Source of the DNA: Balanoglossus misakiensis
Taxonomy: Eukaryota; Hemichordata
Length of the DNA stretch: 64,000 nucleotides
NCBI GenBank assembly: GCA_040954595.2
Contig: CM082596.2
Span: 9,300,001 to 9,364,000 of the forward strand
Direction: 5' to 3'
Shown: positions 1 through 10,700 of the stretch, piece by piece
How the letters are laid out: every line of letters begins with the position of its first letter
Numbering within the stretch: position 1 is the stretch's first letter
The notes under the pieces: model-generated
The model's input: the letters and a program-made list of their open reading frames with translations, nothing else
Told to the model about the DNA's origin: nothing
The model's database searches: none
Program-made: the position numbers and the translations under genes

Positions 1-477
1 AGTAATGAAGGTGTCATTGTGTATTTGGTAATGTATGTAGCGAGGGGAATATTGGTACTTTAGATGTGTGTAACAACCGATGGTGGGGTTTGTGGAAGTG
101 ATGATGGGCAAGCAATGTGAAATGGACAAAGTGTATCTTTCGCTGCTCTTTTTCCAGTATTTTGTTTGATTGTAGACACGGTTTATGTTGTGGGTATATA
201 GTGAATGAACGTTAATTCAAGCAACTTCCAGTCGGTTTGTAGGATATGAGAGAAAGATCCTGTCGGAATGAGTAAATGGTGAACACCGATTATTCATTTT
301 GGCGAGTTTTTCTCTCTCGTGTGTACAAGTGGGATGGAAAGAGTGTGTGGTTGAGGATTGATGCACAATATATTCACATGTACATTGACATGAATGGCGT
401 CTTGTGTGAAACATTATTAATGGGAAAAGGGCAGCGAGAGAGAGACTTTGTCCGTTCAAGTATTGTAGTGTATCTTA

Positions 478-640
478 CTTGTTCTTGTCGTTGATGTAGC
501 CATTGCAGGTGTGGGTGGCGCACATGCTGACTTTTTGTAGTCTGCATATGCCACGCAAGGATCCAGTGGACCAGTGGCAGTCATCATCGGAATCGGCACT
601 GAGGTCGTCATCCATATTTTCTACTAATGGGGCAGATTCC
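478..640 (-). CDS. Exon of RPA-like gene (acidic/Cys-rich segment), partial
   Basis: Open segment read right to left, preceded by a good pyrimidine-rich acceptor (TTCAATTCAG) near 640 and followed by a GTAAGA donor near 478. It encodes an acidic stretch rich in Asp and Ser, then a segment with Cys residues in the order GICRLQKVSMCATHTCNGY, which resembles the start of a zinc ribbon such as those of replication protein A large subunits. It lies downstream of two OB-fold-like exons on the same strand, and I read all three as one broken-up gene. The zinc-ribbon call is inference from Cys spacing only; the exon could belong to something else. Confidence 0.35.
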
Positions 641-817
641 TGAATTGAATAGAAAATGGTGTGAAACATTAGTTGGGAGATGGCATGTTGATTGGTAAGC
701 TATGCAGATTTTCAGGGAAAAGGAGAGTGGACTGTAGTGTTATGAGGTTCTGGGTGTGAAATGAAAATGCATTAGACCTATGATGCGGGTACCAGGCTGG
801 AACCGAACAAAACGTAC

Positions 818-1039
818 CGATGTTGAGATCGTGGTGTGTTTTCTAGAAGTTAACCGGTTTGGATAGTTTGCAGCCTTCTTGATGTTTGTTATGGTTACTG
901 TTGCGCCTGTTTGTATGCTGTCGCTGGTGCATAGGTCTTCCCAAAGAGTAACTTTTGCTTTCATGCTGTCGTCGGCAAGGACAATGGTTCGTCTCTTGAT
1001 GGGGCCACTGCGGCTGTAGGATTGTTTGACGCGTTGAAC
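818..1039 (-). CDS. Exon encoding an OB-fold, RPA-like ssDNA-binding protein
   Basis: This 222-nt exon has a CTCTCACCAG acceptor before 1039 and a GTACGT donor after 818. The translation contains KRRTIVLADDSMKAKVTLWE, then a G-x-x-V-x-I-x-N-I-K block and LTSRKHTTIS. The order (R-x-I-x-L-x-D-x-S, V-T-L-W, G...I.N.K, L.S...T.I) is the strand pattern of RPA70-type OB folds that bind single-stranded DNA. RPA-like proteins occur both as host genes and as cargo of rolling-circle transposons, and this exon sits about 3.6 kb beyond the 3' end of a Helentron ORF on the same strand. Host origin, Helentron cargo or a separate RPA-like family cannot be told apart here. Confidence 0.5.
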
Positions 1040-1849
1040 CTGGTGAGAGAACAACCGGTAACGAAATGTTGTTATGAAAAAGGGTGATGAAAGTTGATGG
1101 CATGTGTGAAACCATGACCAGGAGAAGGGGTGTCATTGTTTCCTAGGAACCCCATGTTAGCAGATGACATTAGGCTCTAATCCTTTTATCATATAATAGG
1201 TGTCCGCCAAAGCTGTGACAATGGGAACGGGCGCAATTACTGATCTGTTCACAACTGAAGGATCGGTGTCGCCAAGGAAGTGATGTGGTTGTACGTAAAG
1301 AGCCACAACGATGATCTGTCAGACGCGTCAGCCGTGGTTGTACAACGCTGCAGCGTTGGCCGGAAGTTAATTCAAAGGTCTGTGGCGGTTTGCCGTACAC
1401 GCGTGATATAGATCATCGCACCGGTAAGGGCTGGGTGCTGAGAGCTGGTGGCGTGAGTAATTAGTAAGTGGTTACACCCGCGCACGGCGAAACCGATCTG
1501 ATTGGCTGTTTGCCTGGTAATTGATGGGTAAATAGTGTACGAAACAAAATACGTCAAGAGTCAGGGAAAGGCGGGTGGGTGTCAACGTCTGTGAACAAAT
1601 ACTGAGTGAAGGTCGTTTACCTTTGTAGTAATTTACATAAATAAAATCGAGCAACTTCCCATCCCAAACGTACACCTTACGATGTCAGTCTTGTCCGATT
1701 CTGTATTTACGCCCATGGTGTAATAGGCCAATTTGCGTGCCTGTTTTCGGAGGAAAGTGTTCAAAAGTCAACTTACCCGTATAATTGTGCCGGCGACATT
1801 GTGGTACAGGTGATCTGTGGTCAGCGCATCATGTAATGGTGTGACAACG

Positions 1850-2098
1850 TCAGTGGGTGCTTTTTCGGTCATTTGCGACATCAAGGTCGTTGCTGTTGAC
1901 GGGCGGGGGTACGGTGATTGTGGTGGTCGATGTAGCAGCCAGTGTTGTGTCGTTGTTGATGGAGATGCCGTTGTTCCTGACGTAAATTTTGGGGCCAATT
2001 ATCAGTGTCTTGCCGACGTTGGTTTCCAATAGGGACAATTTGTCCCGTTTAGATAGCCATATGTAGAGCACTGTGGCGCAGGTGTGGTCTGCGACCAC
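1850..2098 (-). CDS. Second OB-fold-like exon of the RPA-like gene
   Basis: The open segment encodes TCATVLYIWLSKRDKLSLLE, then GKTLIIGPKIYVRNNG and a Thr/Pro-rich tail. The pattern of a beta strand with Tyr-x-Trp, then Val-Gly-Lys-x-L-x-I and N-N-G, recalls the middle strands of a second RPA OB domain. It is upstream of the 818-1039 exon on the same strand, as expected for an RPA70-type protein with several OB folds. The exact exon borders and start codon are not clear. The call is by pattern only and weaker than for the neighbouring exon. Confidence 0.35.
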   Translation of the reverse strand: MVADHTCATVLYIWLSKRDKLSLLETNVGKTLIIGPKIYVRNNGISINNDTTLAATSTTTITVPPPVNSNDLDVANDRKSTH

Positions 2099-2333
2099 AG
2101 CACGCTTTTATTTCTCGGTGCCTTCTTCGTAGTGAATAAGCTTGGCGTTGATGGTGTCGTTGTAATAGTTATTTTTGTCTTTTTGCGTCAGCTCAAGGAG
2201 TGATAGTGTAGGTAGCATCTGCATGTGAGAAAAAGAAGTAATTGTGTAAGTTTGGCAGGGCAGTGGAGTACTGCAAGAAATTAGTTGTGAGAGGGTGAAA
2301 TACATGGTGGACGACAGCTTTTGGAAAATGTAT

Positions 2334-2690
2334 TTATAATATGAAGGGGAAGTTGCGAAACGATAAGAGCAAAAGATTTGCGTGTAGTTGCCAATACTGG
2401 TTGGTCAATGTTTGTATTGCTGTTATCTCACTGTTGATATCTGGGGAGGTGATGACATTTGGAAGGCTGTTGTCATATTCAGCAACACACTGTAGCGTTT
2501 CCAGGAACGTGAAGAGATCGCCAACAATTTTGTAAAATGCACATTTGAGGTTGTCTTCTTCGTCAGTATGATACAGTCGCAGAGTGTAATACGAATTTTG
2601 GGAAATGGTTGCACCTGGAAGTAGTAATTTCTTGTCTGTTAAGTCATGTAACAGTTGAGCGTGGCTTAATAAATTTTTCGGGGGGTAGCT
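2334..2690 (-). CDS. Unassigned ORF segment, possibly another exon of the RPA-like gene
   Basis: The segment around MSYSYPPKNLLSHAQLLHDL and the following ~100 residues has a normal amino-acid mix and stays open for 223 codons in the long frame (2334-3005). It runs through KIVGDLFTFLETLQCVAEYD to FRNFPFIL. I do not recognise the family. It has the same strand and spacing as the OB-fold exons to its left, so it may be an upstream exon of that gene. The 5' part of the open frame (2690-3005) looks less protein-like. Confidence 0.25.
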   Translation of the reverse strand, partial: SYPPKNLLSHAQLLHDLTDKKLLLPGATISQNSYYTLRLYHTDEEDNLKCAFYKIVGDLFTFLETLQCVAEYDNSLPNVITSPDINSEITAIQTLTNQYWQLHANLLLLSFRNFPFIL

Positions 2691-3070
2691 GTATGACATA
2701 TTCTGTACAGATCGGAAGGTCGAGCATGGTCCCAAAGTCGCGAAAACGGCACTCTGCGATTGAGAATTCCAGACGCAGACCGTGGGTGTACTGAAATCAG
2801 AGGTGGTGGGTGTTTGTACGCGGAAATGATAAGCAGGTGGTAGAGCCTCTCTTCTAAGAAAGTGTGCCGATTGATGTGACCAGGCAATGTTGGTTTGACT
2901 GAAAAGTACGCAACCATGAATGGATTTGATGGTATGCATAATTACTATCGGAAAGCTGAGATGGTGTAGTGACGTGCACCTGACAAGAGATGCTTTGCTG
3001 TACAATGTTCTTTGGGAATGTTCTCTCAGAGATGATATATACGAGTGAAAGTTACGTAGGGAAGGTGGAT

Positions 3071-3267
3071 ATGGTTCTCTTAGTGGACACGACTATACTC
3101 CACGGGCGATAATATGGTTTTTTAGGGTTAGGGTTAGGAGGGTTAGGGTTAGGGTTAAATTCACCCTCACATTGCCACCCCTAACCCTCCTAACCCTAAC
3201 CCTAACTCACCCTCATTGCCATGGTATCGTTGCCATGGGGTATAGTCGTGTCCACTAAGAGAACCAG
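3071..3267. mobile_element. Foldback/MITE-like element with internal telomeric repeats
   Basis: Both ends carry TGGTTCTCTTAGTGGACACGA in opposite orientation (left from 3072, right ending at 3266), so the element has terminal inverted repeats of roughly 25-40 bp. The interior holds TTAGGG repeats (from about 3121) followed by CCCTAA repeats (to about 3205), separated by a short spacer. GGAT/ATCC next to the ends may extend the inverted repeat or be a target duplication. No coding capacity. The family was not identified. Confidence 0.7.
3122..3207. repeat. Interstitial telomeric repeats in fusion orientation
   Basis: Degenerate (TTAGGG)n runs into (CCCTAA)n on the same strand, with AGGAGGG/CCCTCCT interruptions at matching places. 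That symmetry makes the two blocks arms of one inverted repeat inside the foldback element rather than independent telomere remnants. Confidence 0.8.
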
Positions 3268-3270
3268 ATC

Positions 3271-4620
3271 CGGGAAGGTTACTTACAGAATAGTACTTGT
3301 AGAAACAAAAGGAAATATTTGTGAAATGACACTACGGAACAACCTACCTTTAAATCACGCTGCAACTGAAGTACTTGTCGAAGACGAACGTGTCCGAAGT
3401 GGGTGTACTGATATTGGAGCTCACGGTGCAGAAGGTGGTGGTCGAGGATAAGAGAGCGGTGGATGTGGTCGGTTGACTATACAGCAAGGGTACTGACTGA
3501 ACTGTGGTGCGGGACGTGAAAGTCAACTGTGTTTACGACGCAGGAGGTTGTAAGTGAATCATTAACTAATGATCAAAGTCGAGGTGACCAATAGAATGTG
3601 GGACGGGTGTAGGTTAATCTTGGTTGTGATGCAACTGTAATCAAATATTGGTAAACTTATGGCGCCGAGTGTTTTACAGCCTTGTAGCAATGAGTGTAAT
3701 CATAACAAATCTGGTGTGGACATTGTGCGAGTAATTTATAGATGTCGGCGTTAGAAGCCTCTTCTACGACACGTCGGTATGACGATGCGCAGCTGGGTAG
3801 GTAGACTCTACAGCAGTCGTTGTGCCTATCGATAAGAAGGGAACTGTCACAATACTTGCGTACGACACGTCGCGAGGCACACAGGACGTTCTGTACATAA
3901 TGCGGACGTGCATTAGTTCAGTATCACACTAGTCAGCTGTTTTGAATGTATTTGGGCGCGAGCGCTAGGTTTAGCCATGGTGAGTGAAGGGATTGAGATT
4001 GTGTAATCTGCTGGCAAGTCAGTAAACAATAAATGACGACGGAAGCCGCCAAAAAGTAATGTTGTGATCAGATAGGTAAGCTGAGTGCAGTGCACGGAAG
4101 TTGTATGTATACATAGTTGTGGTAACAATGCCGTGTCGAATGGTAAATGCGTCGTTCAATGTAGCGGCGTGTACTGTGTGGTCATAAACAGAGTTGAGCG
4201 ATGTTTTGATAGGATTGGCAGCATGGATCTGCGATGGGCCCGTCGTAATCTTAAGAGAAATGCAGGCGCCTGAGATAAATGAAAATAAACGACTGAGATA
4301 TGACTTGATTTATAACGTGCGTTACCGCGATTTGCAAATTGTAGGTGTATGCCGTGCCAGGAAGCCAACAGCCGCGAGGTTGTCATGAGCATTATTGAAT
4401 AGGGTCAATGTACTGTAGCGGGAACAGCTTGTCAAATCCGACGACGACACTGTAGTAATTTGAGTTGAAACTGTTGGAGGAGGATGTTTGCAGATGTGTG
4501 TATACACGTAATAAAAATTATGGACAGGTTGGAATGCTGGACAAAGAAACCAAATGTATATATCAGAGTACTCGAGCATCTTCAGAATGCTGACATACGA
4601 TGCCATGTTATTATTGTGTA
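3271..4620. other. Non-coding stretch
   Basis: No convincing exon was seen. The stretch 3795-3935 is imperfectly similar, in the same orientation, to 62484-62605, sharing blocks such as TAGACTCTA...GCAGTCG.TGTGCCTAT and TTCAGTATCACAC. It therefore contains part of a dispersed repeat or a duplicated 5' exon/promoter. Confidence 0.5.
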
Positions 4621-4640
4621 GCGTTATATGAACAAAAGCA

Positions 4641-7600
4641 TTATTTCTGAAATAGACTGGGGTTACTGGCTGCGTATATTGTCTTGTGATCAGACCAAGA
4701 GTTTTCTAGTGTGCCAGAGTGAGTTGCAGAAAAGTTGAGAAATATTAAGTCCAAAGCAGAATACTGGTCAGTTGTTTCTTCGTTTATTAATTGCTGGCAG
4801 TTGCAAATTGATGTCATTAAGTTCAGGAAAGTAGTGCTGATGTTAGGTAATAGGAAATCAACATTGAAATCACCCATAATTATCATTGGTTTCATCAAGT
4901 CTAGTAATGGCAGGAGATGCTGTTTAAATTGTTCTTGGAATGTGTGTATTGTGCACTGAGGGGATTTGTACACCATAACCAATTGCAGTGGTTGATGTCG
5001 AAGTGATATGTTGGCTTTTATAAATTCAAACTGTTTTGTTGAATGGCACTTGATATGGACCACTTGACATGAATCTTTGACGTACAATACAAGACCATGA
5101 TAGGGTCTGGTGAAATTTTCAGCAGTGTCGCTGATATCCACATCTTGGTCATTCCTGAACAGTAGATAATTTGGGAGATTGTAGGCTTCATTGGTGTCAG
5201 AAGTGGTTAATCTGGATTCGGCAATTCCTATAATATCAGCTGCCATTATATTATGGTCACTGCATAAATCTGCAAAATGTTTATGGAGTGATCTTGCGTT
5301 TTGAAATACTATTTTGCAGTCGTTCTGGGGGAGGGCATATAATGGTGTGTAGCATAATTGAAGTTGGCTGTTATCACGGAGTCTTTTCATTTCATTGTGA
5401 ACTGCTTCAGATATTGATATTTTATTTTTATTCAATTCCAGTATCTGAAGTCCAGCTATTGTGCGTACTCTACTTATTGCAACATAATGTATATGGTCAA
5501 TTTTTCTTGTACCCACATGGATTATTACTTTATCAAGTGTATCACCCTGAGATTTATGAATAGTTTTTGCAGCAGACGGTCTAAGTGGAAATTGAATTCT
5601 CATGACAGATACATGTTTGTAATATTTACTGGTAGGAAACTGGCGTTTAATGTCAAATATTGGAGTCAATTGTGTATCAAATCCTGGTTGATGCAAATGC
5701 TTGTATTTATGTCTTCTCAATAGCCCAACATTTTTATCATCAAATTGAACCCAAATTATACTGGGTCTGTTGCTTGATGTTCCTGTCATTCTGCGGTCTA
5801 TTTGTTGCACTACACAACTGGCACCATTTGTCATACCATCCTCAACATCAACATTGGCAGTGAGATCATATCGCAGTCCAACAGCTAAAGGTGCTTGTGA
5901 TAATAAACCACATGTTTTGGTGGGATCTTTTGGAATGGTCTTCGAAATCTGTGCTTTCACTTGTTGTGAGACATCACCAATAACTGTGTCCAGTGCTGGT
6001 ACAACAAGTTTATGGGATGTAGCATTTTGGTAAACTTTATCATTATGTGACTCTACCATTGCATTGGTAGTGTACAAATGAGGAATGGACTCGTTGAGTG
6101 GTTGATCATGAGATATTACATAGTTTTGCAATTCAGAAATATCTTCATCTGTGTGCCTCCCTTCTCTCAATCTATTCAATAGTTGAGCAAAGTCTTGATC
6201 ATCTTTCTGTCTCATGATCTCTGTTAGTTCATGCATGGTGAAATGCTCTTTCCACAGATTAGTTGCTAATGGGCCATACTCTTTTGTTAGGTCTTTGAAT
6301 ATCCAGCCATCCATTACTGGTTTGAGTTGAAATAAATCACCAACAGTTATCATTGAAACACCACCAAATACTTGATTGTTACCTTTTATTTGTTGAAGTC
6401 GGAGATTTATGAAATTGAAAAGCTCATGGCCTACCATGCTGATTTCATCAATGATTACAACTGATAAATGTTGATATTTACTTCGCAAAGTATTAAGTTT
6501 ATCGCTATCCAGTGGTTTGTATTTATAACCTTGACTTGCAGGTACTTTGAATGCTGCATGAATAGTACTACCATTGATATGATAGGCTGCTTTACCAGTT
6601 GGCGCACATAACAATAAACGACAGTCAAGTGGGGATTCACCAGCAGTTGAACAAAGATAGCGATGTAATGCCTGATATATTGCTCGGATTACAACTGACT
6701 TTCCTGTACCAGCACCCCCTGTTATAAATATATGCATTGGATCATGATTTGTCTTGACTGATTTCAAAACATGATGAAATATTTCCCTTTGTTTTACATT
6801 GAGAGATCTCACTAGTTTGTGATATTGTTGATCAGGGATACGTCCTGGGATGTTGCTGGTGTCATCAGTGGTGACAGTCGTATTCATACCTATGTCAACA
6901 CCTATATCATAAGTCGTATGTTCTGGTTGGTCATCAGGTTGAAAGTATATGAAATGATCATTTGGTGTTGTAGTTCCTTCTTCTATATCATCTCTCTCAT
7001 TATGTTGCGTATTTGGAGCAATCTGATCAAATGCATTTAAATCATCATTATCAAGTTGCTCTGCAGCTGTAGTGGCTTGATCTATCAACTCTGAATTATG
7101 TTCATACTTATCTATGGTTTGTGCAATAATGTGTTTGTTGTGATTATAAGATTCTTGAAATGTAGCACAACTGTTTAGAAGGTCAGAGCTTTCATTTCTC
7201 CATGGCATGTACAGCAACAATTTTTCACGACAGTAATTTTCATAGTCAACTTTCTTACTATAATTGACATAGCGTATTATACACGGATTTACACGTTCTT
7301 GTATTTTCATACCATTTTTGAGAATGATATTTATTTTACTTGTGATATTGTCAGATTTTGATTCCACACCTGAAGCAGGCTCATCATCATCATTTATATC
7401 TTGTGGATAAGTATCAGTGCATGTGGTTGAATATGTGACTCTAAGTTTAGATGCATAATCTGCAAGACACCAATTTTCTAATGCTTTTGGCCGTCTAGCA
7501 TAACGTTTGATTAGATTGTCACTTTCTATGTCAGTAGATTCTGCTGGTGTATTTTCAAGGGCAGTTTTGCTTTTGAGCAGGAATGTTCTTTGATCAGGTG

Positions 7601-10600
7601 GTGATGTGTTTATAAATACTACTTGTCTTGTAGCTTTAGTGAGTGACATCTGCAGTATGATGTAAGCAGCCTCCTGTGCACTGATTTCTACATTGTTGAG
7701 GAATTTATTTCCAATGTGTCTGACCTGTGCTTTCAGTTCCATATTGCCTTTTCTGGCTTCTTTGCATGCTTGGTCAAGTAATGCACTCATGCCTCTTTGG
7801 GATTTACTGATATAGGATACAATGTACATGGCACAGGCGTATGGATCTAAAACAAATTGTAGATCATGATTTGCTCCCCATGCAGACAATAATAATTTCA
7901 TGTAGGCATTGACACGTAAATCACTTGGTTCTCGTTTGAGAAATATTGTTGTAGTTTTGAGTGAACTCTGAATGCATTTTATGTATTCATCATGACTGAT
8001 TTCCAGCTCAGTAGATAGGAAGTCATCATATGATATTGGTTTGCCTTCTTTCATATCATCCAGTTTTTGTTTGATTTCTTCATATTTCTGTTTGTAATGT
8101 TGTTCTTCATCTGGATCACCATTTAATGGTGAGAGAATCATTGTTTCTGACATAGGAGGCATTGGGTATCCAAAACGACATACAGGTTTGCCTTTTACTC
8201 GGCATGTCTTAGAGTGCTTATGTGTCTGCAGATTCAATACTTCAGCCATTTCACTTGGTACATTGGAAGAACAAGATACATATTTGTCAATGAAATCAAT
8301 CACTTCTGTTGGTGTGTTTTGTTGATAATTTGGTGCATTCTCAATCCACATTAGCATATGGATGTGTGGTGAGCCACGTTGTTGAAATTCAACTCTGTAG
8401 AAGTAATCAGTGATTTTGCCCAATGGATCACATGGACCTCTAAGTACTGTATTGATGAATTCATGAATTCTGTGGTCAAAGAAACGAGAAGATGTCACTG
8501 GGTCAGATTGAAGTAACCTGGACTTTGTAGCCCAATCCATGGCTTTAAGTTCATCAGCAGTATATTTCTTACCATCTACAAGTGTACCCAGTATTTGATG
8601 TAAGTCAATCCACTTTGTGTCAGCACTAGACAGAGAACAAAACCATGTTGGTAAACCAAGTTGTCTAATCATTGCAAATACATCTTTCTTCCTCTTTTCT
8701 AGATAAGGTGGTGAATTGCGCAAATCTCTGAATATGTAAAATCCATCATCAAGTCTAAGTAAATCACTTACTCTTTCTGGATTTAATAAATCTGCAACTT
8801 TGTAACTTCTACCTTCAGTCTTACATCGTCTCAATGCAAGGTGGACTTTACTACTGATCTGTTTTAACTGCAGTTTCTTCACTTTGAAAAACATATTTGG
8901 TACAGAGTTTGCAACACGTCTATCAACATTACGCAATTCCCATTTACAAACATCACTGTAATGTACATTTGAGGTTTGGATTTGATCAATATTTCTGCGT
9001 TGTCCACAGAATATAGTTGGAAAGGCTAGATATTCTGCATCTGCATCGTTGAACAGACTAAGAGGTCGTTGGCCTTCACCAGGTGCAAATGTTAAAATTT
9101 GATTACGATAATCTGCATCATCAAGTAAAGTGTCCATATTAGCAACAGCTCCCTCTGCTGGATCAACCTCACTGAATGTATCAGAATCAGAATCTGATTC
9201 AGATTCAGGATCATCAGCTTGCTCTTGTTGAGTGTTTGTATTTTCAATAAATGCAGCCATATCATTATCTGTGTTTTCAAATTCCTGAGACCAGTTGTGA
9301 TTAATTGGAATACCTGAATTTTGGTACAAAACACTGTTTTTCATGAGCCACACAAGTGCTGCCATCACTTTATTTGGTCGAATATTTTCTGTAAATTCAC
9401 TTTGTGTGTATGACAGTTTTCGTTTCAGTTTGACTGGTATAGTAGCTGAATCATCTAGCATTCTTGGCAGAGCATTAACAGTAGGGGTGATATCTGTTGG
9501 AATATTGACTACCGGACCAGATAATGACCTTTGACCTCCACGTGGCAAACTGCACATATGCATGAATGGAATTCTGAGTGCTATCAATCTTTCTTCCAAA
9601 GGGTGCAACTGTAACTGTGGTGGAATATCAGGGAAATTAACATTATTAGCTATAGACAATCTGGGGACTTTACCAGCAGATATGGATCTGTAGCATGTGT
9701 TACAGACCCACTCTATATTGTCAACAGAAATGTATGCAGTCAAACATTTTGATGCAATGCCTTGTTCAGATAATTTGGCAGCAGGAGTAACAGATTTTCT
9801 GAACCAAGTTTGATGACATGATGAGCAGACATAGACAGGGCCTTGTGATACAGTTCTATGAAATAGATTTATGCATGCCTGCAACGATTCCCCGCATAAT
9901 TGTCGTGTCTCAAAACCTCTATGTTTGCTAAAACCATTGTGTGTAACATGTTGGTTTTTGTCAATTTGAAATGTTTGAATTTTTTCACTGCATTTCACAA
10001 ACTTCTTTTGTAAGTTTTCTTTTTTTCTGAAGTTTCTATCCTGTCTCTTCATTTTTCTGTAGATCTGTTGCTTTTTGTTTTCGTGCTCTTTGAAGGTTTT
10101 ACTTTTACGTGAAGTCTTGATACGTGCCTGTGACTGTATTTTCTCATTTTGTCGAAATGTGGAATTTTGACGCAGACTTTTAATGTGTTCTTTCACTTTT
10201 GGCTTTTCTTTTTCTCGGAATGCAGGATTTTGACGCAAAGTTTTAATGTGTGCTTTAAATTTCCCCTTTTCTTTCTCTCGGAATGCAGGATTTTGACGCA
10301 GAGTTTGCTTGTGTGAGTTTAATTTTACCTTCTCTTTCTCTCGGAATACAGGATTTTTGCGCAAAGTTTTAATGTGTGATTTTAATTTCACCTTTTCTTT
10401 CTCTCGGAATGCAGGATTTTGACGCAGAGTGTTAATGCGTGATTTCAATTTGACCTTCTCTTTCTCTCGGAATACAGGATTTTGACGCAGAGTTTGCTTG
10501 TGTGAGTTTAATTTCACCTTTTCTGTCTCTCGGAATACAGGATTTTGACGCAGAGTGTTAATGCGTGATTTCAATATGACCTTCTCTTTCTCTCGGAATA

Positions 10601-10700
10601 CAGGATTGTGACGCAGAGTTTGCTTGTGTGAGTTTAATTTCACCTTTTCTTTCTCTCGGAATACAGGATTTTGACGCAGAGTGTTAATGCGTGATTTCAA
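4641..10700 (-). CDS. Helentron RepHel-endonuclease protein (rest of the polyprotein)
   Basis: This 2019-codon frame is the continuation after the single stop. It has basic 20-mer repeats (residues ~1-190), then a Cys-rich region with CSSCHQTW and CNTCYRS (~270-340). The Rep part has QQRGSPHIHMLMWIENA near residue 780 (HUH) and DPYACAMYIVSYISKSQ near 955, with two Tyr spaced as in Y2 Reps. The SF1 helicase has FITGGAGTGKS near 1328 (Walker A), IIDEISMVG near 1420 (Walker B), VGDLFQLKP, and HKSQGDTLDKV. The C-terminal EEP domain starts near 1790 with FQNARS and has MGDFNVDF near 1942 and SWSDHKT near 2002, so its catalytic residues look intact. It would nick, unwind and paste DNA by rolling-circle transposition. 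Confidence 0.9.
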   Translation of the reverse strand: MKSRINTLRQNPVFREKEKVKLNSHKQTLRHNPVFREKEKVILKSRINTLRQNPVFRETEKVKLNSHKQTLRQNPVFREKEKVKLKSRINTLRQNPAFREKEKVKLKSHIKTLRKNPVFREKEKVKLNSHKQTLRQNPAFREKEKGKFKAHIKTLRQNPAFREKEKPKVKEHIKSLRQNSTFRQNEKIQSQARIKTSRKSKTFKEHENKKQQIYRKMKRQDRNFRKKENLQKKFVKCSEKIQTFQIDKNQHVTHNGFSKHRGFETRQLCGESLQACINLFHRTVSQGPVYVCSSCHQTWFRKSVTPAAKLSEQGIASKCLTAYISVDNIEWVCNTCYRSISAGKVPRLSIANNVNFPDIPPQLQLHPLEERLIALRIPFMHMCSLPRGGQRSLSGPVVNIPTDITPTVNALPRMLDDSATIPVKLKRKLSYTQSEFTENIRPNKVMAALVWLMKNSVLYQNSGIPINHNWSQEFENTDNDMAAFIENTNTQQEQADDPESESDSDSDTFSEVDPAEGAVANMDTLLDDADYRNQILTFAPGEGQRPLSLFNDADAEYLAFPTIFCGQRRNIDQIQTSNVHYSDVCKWELRNVDRRVANSVPNMFFKVKKLQLKQISSKVHLALRRCKTEGRSYKVADLLNPERVSDLLRLDDGFYIFRDLRNSPPYLEKRKKDVFAMIRQLGLPTWFCSLSSADTKWIDLHQILGTLVDGKKYTADELKAMDWATKSRLLQSDPVTSSRFFDHRIHEFINTVLRGPCDPLGKITDYFYRVEFQQRGSPHIHMLMWIENAPNYQQNTPTEVIDFIDKYVSCSSNVPSEMAEVLNLQTHKHSKTCRVKGKPVCRFGYPMPPMSETMILSPLNGDPDEEQHYKQKYEEIKQKLDDMKEGKPISYDDFLSTELEISHDEYIKCIQSSLKTTTIFLKREPSDLRVNAYMKLLLSAWGANHDLQFVLDPYACAMYIVSYISKSQRGMSALLDQACKEARKGNMELKAQVRHIGNKFLNNVEISAQEAAYIILQMSLTKATRQVVFINTSPPDQRTFLLKSKTALENTPAESTDIESDNLIKRYARRPKALENWCLADYASKLRVTYSTTCTDTYPQDINDDDEPASGVESKSDNITSKINIILKNGMKIQERVNPCIIRYVNYSKKVDYENYCREKLLLYMPWRNESSDLLNSCATFQESYNHNKHIIAQTIDKYEHNSELIDQATTAAEQLDNDDLNAFDQIAPNTQHNERDDIEEGTTTPNDHFIYFQPDDQPEHTTYDIGVDIGMNTTVTTDDTSNIPGRIPDQQYHKLVRSLNVKQREIFHHVLKSVKTNHDPMHIFITGGAGTGKSVVIRAIYQALHRYLCSTAGESPLDCRLLLCAPTGKAAYHINGSTIHAAFKVPASQGYKYKPLDSDKLNTLRSKYQHLSVVIIDEISMVGHELFNFINLRLQQIKGNNQVFGGVSMITVGDLFQLKPVMDGWIFKDLTKEYGPLATNLWKEHFTMHELTEIMRQKDDQDFAQLLNRLREGRHTDEDISELQNYVISHDQPLNESIPHLYTTNAMVESHNDKVYQNATSHKLVVPALDTVIGDVSQQVKAQISKTIPKDPTKTCGLLSQAPLAVGLRYDLTANVDVEDGMTNGASCVVQQIDRRMTGTSSNRPSIIWVQFDDKNVGLLRRHKYKHLHQPGFDTQLTPIFDIKRQFPTSKYYKHVSVMRIQFPLRPSAAKTIHKSQGDTLDKVIIHVGTRKIDHIHYVAISRVRTIAGLQILELNKNKISISEAVHNEMKRLRDNSQLQLCYTPLYALPQNDCKIVFQNARSLHKHFADLCSDHNIMAADIIGIAESRLTTSDTNEAYNLPNYLLFRNDQDVDISDTAENFTRPYHGLVLYVKDSCQVVHIKCHSTKQFEFIKANISLRHQPLQLVMVYKSPQCTIHTFQEQFKQHLLPLLDLMKPMIIMGDFNVDFLLPNISTTFLNLMTSICNCQQLINEETTDQYSALDLIFLNFSATHSGTLENSWSDHKTIYAASNPSLFQK

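Noticed and set aside
3122-3207. Chromosome-fusion scar
   Set aside because: The telomeric blocks are inside terminal inverted repeats and mirror each other's interruptions, which favours a foldback element over an ancient fusion.
4735-7040. Plus-strand ORFs of 60-91 codons inside the Helentron
   Set aside because: They are antisense to clearly conserved Rep-Hel and EEP domains.
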